DNA of 11,853 nucleotides, taken from an uncultured Ruminococcus sp. (GTDB taxonomy: Bacteria; Bacillota; Clostridia; Oscillospirales; Acutalibacteraceae). The notes under the pieces were generated by a model that did not search any database, had not been told where the DNA came from, and was given only the letters and a program-made list of their open reading frames with translations. Position numbers and translations under genes: made by a program. Location of the stretch: contig CADBSZ010000112.1 in NCBI GenBank assembly GCA_902797525.1, positions 1 to 11,853 on the forward strand. The letters are read 5' to 3'. Below are positions 6,595-11,853 of the stretch, piece after piece; within the stretch, counting starts at the first letter, position 1, and every line of letters starts with the position of its first letter.

Positions 6595-7665
6595 TTATTT
6601 GATTCGATGATAATGCTGTTTGACGGATACTAAAAAGCATACCGTCACTCCCACCAGCACTGCGCATGATAATGCGCTGCCGCCGAAAAACGCAGTGCTT
6701 TCTGTTTTTGCTGTTGAAAAAACCGCCGTTTCCTGCGGAAATAGTTTTAACCCGAGCACCGTTAATCCTGCGGTCAATGCGCCTTGTATTATTCTAAAAA
6801 GAAAAAATAGCCACTTGTTAACCGGGATTTTTCCCAAGGCGGCAAAAATTTGAAAATGCACGCACACTCCGCCAAAGCCTACTGCGAACGCCACCCATGT
6901 CACCGGGCAATCCGCCGACAGCTTTGTAACCGCCGTGCAAACCTCCAGCAGGGCATAGGCAGCGTTTTGCAGGCGGATATCAGGAATCATCTGCGGCAAA
7001 ATTCCCGTCAACGCCGAAAACAGCAAAACAAACGCGCAAATCGCCGCCATGCCTTTGCCTGCCTCGTAAACCGACTCCACCAAAGCGTCGCCGAATGTCA
7101 GCTGAAGTCGATTTAATTCAGATTCAGAATGAATCGGCAATTTTTCTTTGTCAATGACTTTCGTTATTATCCCTGACAAAAGCACCGACATCACCTGCGC
7201 GGTAAACAGAATGAACCCGATTGCAATATTTTCATAAACCGCCGTCCCCACAAAGCTAATCACAAAGCCCGGTCCTGCGCAAACGCAAAACAGCGCCGCA
7301 CGTTTTGCTTCCTGTTCCGTAATCGCCTTTTGCTTCAATAGGCTCGCAATTCCGTTTGCGCCCACGGGATAACCGCCCAGCAGTGCCATCAATATCACCG
7401 GCGCAAAGCTGCCGCTCAGCCCAAACGCTGTCTTTGTAACGCGGTTCAGCCGACTGCCGATTTGCATGCACAAACCGCTTTTGACAAACAAATTCGTCAG
7501 TGCCATCATCGGAAACAGCGACGGCACCAGCACATTTAAGCACATTTTCACACCCGACGCCGCCCCCTCGCGGCTGGCTTGCGAGAACGCAACCGGCAGC
7601 AAACAGGCGGCGCCAATCAACAGCAGACGCGCCGCCGCCAACGGCCTGCGCAGTGACAGATTCAA
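6595..7665 (-). CDS. ylbJ: YlbJ-like sporulation integral membrane protein
   Basis: A polytopic membrane protein (about 356 residues, some nine hydrophobic segments) with the YlbJ/nucleoside-recognition (Gate) architecture. Supporting blocks are CLNVLVPSLFPMMALTNLFV near 42-61, GGYPVGANG at 97-105 and CAGPGFVISFVGTA at 129-142. In B. subtilis YlbJ is a sigma-E-dependent mother-cell protein needed for normal spore formation; the transported or recognised molecule is unknown. I prefer the TTG at 7665: GGAG (7673-7676) lies 8 nt before it. A GTG at 7683 would add six residues but has no Shine-Dalgarno site and sits at the predicted transcription start. It is divergent from yqfCD, also sporulation genes, across a palindromic promoter region, which supports the assignment. 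It is the first gene of a probable ylbJ-asnB-PAP2 operon. Confidence 0.82.
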   Translation of the reverse strand: MNLSLRRPLAAARLLLIGAACLLPVAFSQASREGAASGVKMCLNVLVPSLFPMMALTNLFVKSGLCMQIGSRLNRVTKTAFGLSGSFAPVILMALLGGYPVGANGIASLLKQKAITEQEAKRAALFCVCAGPGFVISFVGTAVYENIAIGFILFTAQVMSVLLSGIITKVIDKEKLPIHSESELNRLQLTFGDALVESVYEAGKGMAAICAFVLLFSALTGILPQMIPDIRLQNAAYALLEVCTAVTKLSADCPVTWVAFAVGFGGVCVHFQIFAALGKIPVNKWLFFLFRIIQGALTAGLTVLGLKLFPQETAVFSTAKTESTAFFGGSALSCAVLVGVTVCFLVSVKQHYHRIK

Positions 7666-7682
7666 ATCATCATCTCCATTCA

Positions 7683-7720
7683 CGATAATATTTATGCCGT
7701 TTTCGGAATAAATATTATCG
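7683..7720. promoter_or_regulatory. 38-bp palindrome: mirrored sigma-E-like promoters of ylbJ and yqfC
   Basis: Arms 7683-7699 and 7704-7720 are inverted copies matching at 16 of 17 positions, separated by TTTT. Each strand can be read as a sigma-E-like promoter. On the + strand TAATATT (7686-7692), 14 bp, AATAAATA (7707-7714). On the - strand TAATATT (7711-7717 complement), 14 bp, CATAAATA (7689-7696 complement). The first fits the remembered -35 pattern KMATATT; the second partly fits CATACAAT, better on the ylbJ side. The palindrome ends at the Shine-Dalgarno site of yqfC. It could alternatively be an operator for a dimeric regulator. The symmetry is seen directly; the promoter reading is inferred. 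Confidence 0.6.
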
Positions 7721-7731
7721 AGGTGAACAGA

Positions 7732-7980
7732 ATGGCAAAAGAAAAGGCGCGCATACCGCGTATGGAAATGGGCTTTGCGCCGTTGATTGACATGGTAGGC
7801 AACCGTCAGGTGACTGTGGAGGGGTCCACGGGAATACTGCTTTACGAATCCGAAAATATTAAAGTCAGCGCGGGCAGAATGATTCTCTCCTTTGGCGGAC
7901 GCGGCCTTCGCCTGCGGTGCATTTCCGGCTCCTGCGTGGAAATCAGCGGTTTTATTTCTAAAATCGAATTTTTGACCTGA
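7732..7980 (+). CDS. yqfC: Sporulation protein YqfC (YabP/YqfC family)
   Basis: A small 82-residue protein with the YabP/YqfC family layout. It has a short basic N-terminus (MAKEKARIPRMEMG), then strand-rich repeats in the pattern 'nrqvtVEGstGILLYesenIkVsaGrmilsFgGrgLrLrciSGscVEIsG', ending IEFLT. In B. subtilis yqfC lies with yqfD in a sigma-E-controlled operon; its molecular function is unknown. The ATG at 7732 is used because GAGGTG (7720-7725) lies 6 nt upstream and the protein begins there; an in-frame GTG at 7723 falls inside that Shine-Dalgarno site. Its stop overlaps the Shine-Dalgarno site of yqfD, nine bases before that start, showing translational coupling. Confidence 0.92.
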   Translation: MAKEKARIPRMEMGFAPLIDMVGNRQVTVEGSTGILLYESENIKVSAGRMILSFGGRGLRLRCISGSCVEISGFISKIEFLT

Positions 7981-7989
7981 GGTGACAAC

Positions 7990-9168
7990 ATGCTGGTAAC
8001 ATTCATTCGGCTGCTCAAGGGCTATGTCCGCTTTCGTACCTCAGGAAAATCGCCTGAACGGTTTATGAACCTCTGCGCTCAGCGCGGCATTATTTTATGG
8101 AACGCCCAACCGACGGCACAGGGCCTTGAGGCGTGCGTTTCCGCCAAGGATTACAGGCAAATCCGACCCTCGGCTCGCAAAGCAAAAATCAAAACTAAAA
8201 TGCTCAAAAAGCGCGGCATACCATTTGTAACGGCAAAATATAAGGGAAGAATCGGAATCCCCATCGGCATGGCGCTGGGGATTGCGCTGCTCATTTTGCT
8301 GTCGCAATTCATTTGGACGATTGATGTCGTGGGACTGAAAACGGTCAGCGAACAGCGCCTGCTCGATTTGCTTGTTGAAAGCGGCGTGAAAGCAGGCGCG
8401 TATAAATACCATGTTGACACCGGTCAGGCAAGGCGTGATATTTTGCTTGAGGTGGACGAAATCGGCTGGCTGAGCGTCAATATCACAGGCAGTCACGCCA
8501 ATGTGGAGGTCAAAGAAAAAACGCAAAAGCCGCCGCTTGAGGATAATCCCTCGCCGTGCAACATTAAGGCGGCAAAGGACGGCGTGATTACCAAAATCAC
8601 CGCAGGCGAGGGAATGGCGCAGGTACAAAAGGGCAGCGGCGTGGCAAAAGGGGACCTGCTCATCAGCGGCGTCAATCTCACTGCGCAAAATACTGTGCGC
8701 TACGTCCGCGCCAAAGGCGAGGTTTGGGCGGACATCATTTCCGAAAAAGTGTTGAGTATTGATAAACAGCTTCATTATAATTCTATATTAGAAAATAAAT
8801 CCGAACGGCGCCGAATTCATTTCCTCGGTGCGCAGTTTCCGTGCTCGCTGTCGTTTCGTACATTTGAAAACACCGCCTATACCCAAGCCGACGATTCTTT
8901 CACCCTGAACGGCGTTGCTCTGCCGTTCGGGATTGTAACGGAAACGGCATGGGAGCTGTCGGACGAATCGGTAACGCTCAGCAGGGAACAGGCGCAAAGT
9001 ATTTTTGATACATCATCCCTGCTGTATGAAATCTTTGAACACGGCGGCGGAAAACGCACAGGAAAGCAGTTCAAAATTGAAGAAACCGATAGCAGCTACA
9101 TCTATCGAATCAACTATGTTTTCAACGAAAATATTGCCGAAAGTGTTGATTTCAACGTTGAAGAATAG
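7990..9168 (+). CDS. yqfD: Sporulation membrane protein YqfD
   Basis: A 392-residue protein of the YqfD family. The basic cytoplasmic N-terminal part (1-85, opening MLVTFIRLLKGYVRFRTSG) is followed by one strong membrane helix (about 88-110, IGIPIGMALGIALLILLSQF). Directly after comes WTIDVVGLKTVSEQRLLDLLVESGVKAG, which resembles the POTRA-like fold seen after the helix of FtsQ/DivIB. Then comes a large extracytoplasmic region with AKDGVITKITAGEGMAQVQKG, a hairpin-type motif typical of the family. In B. subtilis it is a sigma-E regulon member. In many Firmicutes phoH follows yqfD; here the next gene is ymdB. GAGGTG (7979-7984) overlaps the yqfC stop and lies 5 nt before the ATG, so the two are one transcription unit. 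Confidence 0.93.
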   Translation: MLVTFIRLLKGYVRFRTSGKSPERFMNLCAQRGIILWNAQPTAQGLEACVSAKDYRQIRPSARKAKIKTKMLKKRGIPFVTAKYKGRIGIPIGMALGIALLILLSQFIWTIDVVGLKTVSEQRLLDLLVESGVKAGAYKYHVDTGQARRDILLEVDEIGWLSVNITGSHANVEVKEKTQKPPLEDNPSPCNIKAAKDGVITKITAGEGMAQVQKGSGVAKGDLLISGVNLTAQNTVRYVRAKGEVWADIISEKVLSIDKQLHYNSILENKSERRRIHFLGAQFPCSLSFRTFENTAYTQADDSFTLNGVALPFGIVTETAWELSDESVTLSREQAQSIFDTSSLLYEIFEHGGGKRTGKQFKIEETDSSYIYRINYVFNENIAESVDFNVEE

Positions 9169-9174
9169 TATACT
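9146..9174 (+). promoter_or_regulatory. Putative SigA promoter of ymdB inside the 3' end of yqfD
   Basis: TTGATT (9146-9151), 17 bp, TATACT (9169-9174). The -35 box is in the last codons of yqfD and the -10 starts at the base after its stop codon. The start would be near 9181, leaving a leader of about 75 nt before the ymdB ATG. It would free the vegetative gene ymdB from the sporulation operon. Confidence 0.5.
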
Positions 9175-9256
9175 TTATTCAGTGTTAAGAGTTTAGAGAG
9201 TAGAGTCAAATGCTCTCAAATCTTACGCATAGTATTCCTATCAAACGGAGAGTATT

Positions 9257-10030
9257 ATGAGAATTCTGTGTATCGGCGATGTAGTAGGCGGTGTAGGCTG
9301 CCGCTTTTTGCGCGCAAAGCTGCCCGCATTAAAAAAAATAAAGGGCGTTGATTTGGTTATTTGCAACGGCGAAAACTCTGCCGACGGCAACGGAATAACT
9401 CCTGCTTCGGCGAAGTTTTTGTTTGACAGCGGCGTTGACGCCGTCACCCTCGGCAACCACGCTTTTCGCCGCAAGGAAGTTTTTGAGTATTTAGACGAAA
9501 ATCCCTTCATTGCGCGTCCTGCCAATTTCCCCTCCGGCGCTACTCCCGGGCGCGGAATCATCAACCTCGACACCGGGCGGCGCATTGTCACCGTCATCAA
9601 TTTGATGGGCAACATGTATCTCGACAGCGGCCTTGCCTGTGCCTTTGAAACGGTTGACGGCATGCTCAAACAAGCCGAGGGCAATATCATCATCGTTGAC
9701 TTTCATGCCGAGGCCACCAGCGAAAAGCGCGCCATGGGCTATTATCTCGACGGCAAAGTCAGCGCTGTCTTTGGCACGCATACCCATGTGCAGACCTCCG
9801 ACGCGCAGGTGCTTCCCAACGGCACAGGTTACATCACCGACGCCGGCATGACAGGCACCGTTCACTCGGTTTTGGGTGTTAAAACCGACATTATCATCAA
9901 CAAATTCAAGACCAAGCTGCCCGCGCGCTTTGACCTTGCCGACGGGGACTGCAAGCTCGAATGCGTCCTGTTTGATGTCGACGACAGCACCGGAAAGTGC
10001 AAAAGTGCTGAAAGTATGCGCATTGAGTAA
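9257..10030 (+). CDS. ymdB: YmdB-family (TIGR00282) metallophosphoesterase
   Basis: A 257-residue cytoplasmic metallophosphoesterase. B. subtilis YmdB has 2',3'-cyclic-nucleotide phosphodiesterase activity and affects biofilm and motility decisions. Metal ligands expected for the family are present: D8 in IGDVVG, N37 and E39 in CNGEN, N67 and H68 in LGNH, H150 in VDFHAEATSEK, and H175 and H177 in GTHTHVQT. RPANFPSG and the late TDAGMTG segment also match. One difference is GNHAFRRKE at 66-74, where B. subtilis has GNHTWDKKE. CGGAGAG (9246-9252) is 4 nt before the ATG. In many Firmicutes ymdB follows rny; here it lies between sporulation and fatty-acid kinase genes, with a probable promoter of its own. 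Confidence 0.93.
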   Translation: MRILCIGDVVGGVGCRFLRAKLPALKKIKGVDLVICNGENSADGNGITPASAKFLFDSGVDAVTLGNHAFRRKEVFEYLDENPFIARPANFPSGATPGRGIINLDTGRRIVTVINLMGNMYLDSGLACAFETVDGMLKQAEGNIIIVDFHAEATSEKRAMGYYLDGKVSAVFGTHTHVQTSDAQVLPNGTGYITDAGMTGTVHSVLGVKTDIIINKFKTKLPARFDLADGDCKLECVLFDVDDSTGKCKSAESMRIE

Positions 10031-10052
10031 CCAAAATTTTACCAATATCCAC

Positions 10053-10081
10053 TTGAAATCAAACAAAAAAACCTGTATAAT
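10053..10081 (+). promoter_or_regulatory. SigA promoter of the fakA/yloV gene
   Basis: TTGAAA (10053-10058), 17 bp, TATAAT (10076-10081). Start near 10088, leader about 46 nt. It lies just after the ymdB stop with no terminator between, so fakA could be read from both promoters. Confidence 0.75.
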
Positions 10082-10133
10082 AAAGGTTAGTAATGTAAAA
10101 AATAACACCTTCGAAAACAAAGGATGTGCTTTC

Positions 10134-11789
10134 ATGATTAACGGAGAGATTTTAAAGAATGCGATTATTTCGGGCGCGCACAATATCAGCGTGCAGAAAA
10201 ATCACATCAACGACCTCAATATTTTCCCTGTTCCCGACGGCGATACCGGCACCAACATGTCCATGACCATCATGGCGGCAGCCAAGGCGCTTGAGGATTA
10301 CGAGGGTACCAATGCCGGCGAGGTTGCCGAAATTGCCGCCAAGGCAATGCTCAGAGGCGCCAGAGGCAACTCGGGCGTTATCACCTCCATCCTGTTCCGC
10401 GGCTTCGGCCAGGGACTGAAGGAGATGGAAGAGGTCAACGGCAAAAACATCGCTGCCGCTTTGGGTATCGGCGTTGACGCAGCATACAAGGCGGTTGCAA
10501 AGCCCACCGAAGGCACCATCCTTACGGTTGCCAGAATGGCGTATGAAGCAGGCGTTGAGGCGTCTCGCGAAAATTCCGACCCCGTGTTTGTTTGGCAGGC
10601 AATTGTTGACAAGGCAAACGAAGCGCTCGCCATCACTCCCGAGCTGCTGCACGTGCTGAAAAAAGCCGGCGTAGTAGACGCAGGCGGCAAGGGCCTTTGC
10701 TCCATCTTTGAGGGTATGCTTTGCTTCATCAAGGACGGCGAGGTGGTTGAGTATGAGGAAACCCAGGCGCTCACCATGGAAACCTTTGACAGTGCCGCGG
10801 CGGAGTTTGACGACGACATCGAATTCACCTACTGCACAGAAATCATCGTCGGCAGAAATCCCGAGTGTGACCTTGAACCCGACGATTTGCGTTCCTTCCT
10901 CCAGACTATCGGCGACTGCGTTGTTATGGTCAACGACGAGGAAATCATCAAAATTCACGTTCACACCGAAACTCCGAACGTTGTTCTCGAAAAGGGCTTG
11001 CTCTACGGACAGCTTCTTGCCGTTAAGGTTGAGAACATGAAGGAACAGCACAAGAACGCGAAGAAAAACAATAAATCCACGAAAAAGAAGAAGAAAAAAG
11101 AAACGTTTCCTTTTGCTGAACCCACCGAGGGCTTCGGCTTTGTAGCGGTTGCGGCAGGCGACGGCTTAAAAACCCTGTTTCAGGATTTGGGTTGCTCCAA
11201 CGTCGTATCCGGCGGTCAGAGCATGAACCCCAGCACCGACGACATTCTTGAGGCGGTTTTGGGCACTCCGGCGAAAACCGTTTTCGTTCTTCCCAATAAT
11301 AAAAATATTATTCTCGCGGCCGAGCAAGTGATTCCGCTTGTAACTGACAGAAAGGTTGTCATCGTTCCCACCCGCACCATTCCGCAGGGTATGACCGCAC
11401 TGCTCAACTTCGATCCCGAAATCTCTGCTGAAAGCAACGCACAGCTCATGCTTGACGCGGCGCACGGCGTCGGCACCGGTCTTGTCACCTTTGCGGCGCG
11501 CAACAGCGAGTTCGGCGGTAAGAAGATTAAAGAAGGCGACATCATCGCACTCGAAAACGGCAAGCTCACCATCACCGAGAAAAACGCCGTTAAGGCGCTT
11601 GTAAAGCTCGCCAAAGACATGGTAACCCGCGACACCTCTTTCATCACGCTCATTTACGGCGAGGATATTGAGGAAGAGGACGCTAACAAGGCTTACAACG
11701 AGCTGAACGACAAGTTCGGTTCGCGTGCCGACATTTCGCTTGTTAAGGGCGATCAGCCGGTTTACTACTTCATTCTCAGCATAGAATAA
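10134..11789 (+). CDS. fakA: Fatty acid kinase catalytic subunit FakA-like (YloV, DAK2 domain)
   Basis: A 551-residue homologue of YloV/FakA, the ATP-binding subunit that phosphorylates fatty acids held by FakB (DegV-family) partners and so feeds exogenous fatty acids into phospholipid synthesis. The N-terminal DAK2 kinase domain has PVPDGDTGTNM at 32-42 (magnesium-nucleotide site) and GARGNSGV at 75-82. A middle domain ends with IKIHVHTETP. Residues about 309-324 are a lysine-rich linker containing six consecutive Lys. The C-terminal part (from about 330) contains GGQSMNPSTDDIL near 359 and VVIVPTRTIPQG. The length matches B. subtilis YloV (about 553). The ATG at 10134 has AAAGGA (10119-10124) 9 nt upstream; the open frame extends back into ymdB but without family similarity. 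No fakB or asp23/yloU neighbour is visible here. It is closed by a strong terminator. Confidence 0.93.
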   Translation: MINGEILKNAIISGAHNISVQKNHINDLNIFPVPDGDTGTNMSMTIMAAAKALEDYEGTNAGEVAEIAAKAMLRGARGNSGVITSILFRGFGQGLKEMEEVNGKNIAAALGIGVDAAYKAVAKPTEGTILTVARMAYEAGVEASRENSDPVFVWQAIVDKANEALAITPELLHVLKKAGVVDAGGKGLCSIFEGMLCFIKDGEVVEYEETQALTMETFDSAAAEFDDDIEFTYCTEIIVGRNPECDLEPDDLRSFLQTIGDCVVMVNDEEIIKIHVHTETPNVVLEKGLLYGQLLAVKVENMKEQHKNAKKNNKSTKKKKKKETFPFAEPTEGFGFVAVAAGDGLKTLFQDLGCSNVVSGGQSMNPSTDDILEAVLGTPAKTVFVLPNNKNIILAAEQVIPLVTDRKVVIVPTRTIPQGMTALLNFDPEISAESNAQLMLDAAHGVGTGLVTFAARNSEFGGKKIKEGDIIALENGKLTITEKNAVKALVKLAKDMVTRDTSFITLIYGEDIEEEDANKAYNELNDKFGSRADISLVKGDQPVYYFILSIE

Positions 11790-11802
11790 ACTCAACTGCA
11801 TA

Positions 11803-11828
11803 GGGCAGGGGCGCGCCCCTGCCTTTTT
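11803..11828 (+). terminator. Strong rho-independent terminator after fakA
   Basis: GGCAGGGGCG and CGCCCCTGCC (11804-11823) form a perfect 20-bp palindrome, followed by T5 (11824-11828). It lies 14 bp after the fakA stop codon. The last 25 bases of the window hold nothing I can name. Confidence 0.93.
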
Positions 11829-11853
11829 CACTCTATAAAAATGATTTTGTTCC

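Noticed and set aside
7665..7683. GTG at 7683 as start of ylbJ
   Set aside because: It has no Shine-Dalgarno site, sits at the edge of the palindrome near the predicted transcription start, and the TTG at 7665 has GGAG at good spacing.
8095..8775. 226-codon - strand frame inside yqfD
   Set aside because: Shadow frame rich in Cys, His and Arg, opposite a conserved gene; no start signals.
9491..10183. 230-codon - strand frame across ymdB and the fakA leader
   Set aside because: It is antisense to ymdB motifs, crosses the fakA promoter, and its product shows no recognisable family.
10152..11051. 299-codon open frame on the - strand inside fakA
   Set aside because: It is the antisense shadow of a well-supported gene, with no Shine-Dalgarno site, promoter or recognisable domain; long antisense frames follow from the codon use of this gene.

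Overview
The window reads as chromosomal DNA of a spore-forming clostridial Firmicute, probably from the Oscillospiraceae/Ruminococcaceae. The grounds are roughly even base composition, strong Shine-Dalgarno sites, low-GC-type SigA promoters, three sporulation membrane/coat-assembly genes (ylbJ, yqfC, yqfD), and YmdB and YloV/FakA homologues of Firmicute type. Placement below class level is an inference. I see no rRNA, tRNA, CRISPR array, insertion sequence or phage gene.

Left part (1-3176, + strand): the C-terminal part of a YgiQ-type radical SAM protein, cut by the window edge. It is followed by tyrS with a clear SigA promoter and a leader too short for a T-box. Next is mscL, whose protein carries a cysteine-rich zinc-ribbon-like tail, closed by a strong terminator.

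Middle-left (3142-4199): a small, visibly more AT-rich module. A 66-aa Cro/CI-type regulator (- strand) and a secreted lipoprotein (+ strand) diverge from promoters whose -35 boxes overlap. The module has terminators on both outer sides.

Middle (4208-9168): a divergent sporulation locus. On the - strand run ylbJ, asnB and a PAP2 phosphatase gene with tight spacing, apparently one operon. On the + strand run yqfC and yqfD, nearly abutting. Between them lies an almost perfect 17-bp-arm palindrome (7683-7720) that can be read as two mirrored sigma-E-like promoters. YlbJ, YqfC and YqfD are known mother-cell (sigma-E) sporulation proteins in Bacillus subtilis. The linkage suggests that the asparagine synthetase and lipid phosphatase are at least partly expressed during sporulation.

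Right part (9146-11828, + strand): ymdB, a metallophosphoesterase gene with a probable promoter inside the end of yqfD. It is followed by a fakA/yloV homologue (fatty acid kinase subunit A) with its own SigA promoter and a very strong terminator. The window is mostly ordinary housekeeping and sporulation DNA. The mirrored promoter, the asnB/PAP2 linkage to ylbJ and the MscL tail are the points most worth a second look; I found no convincing new multi-gene system.
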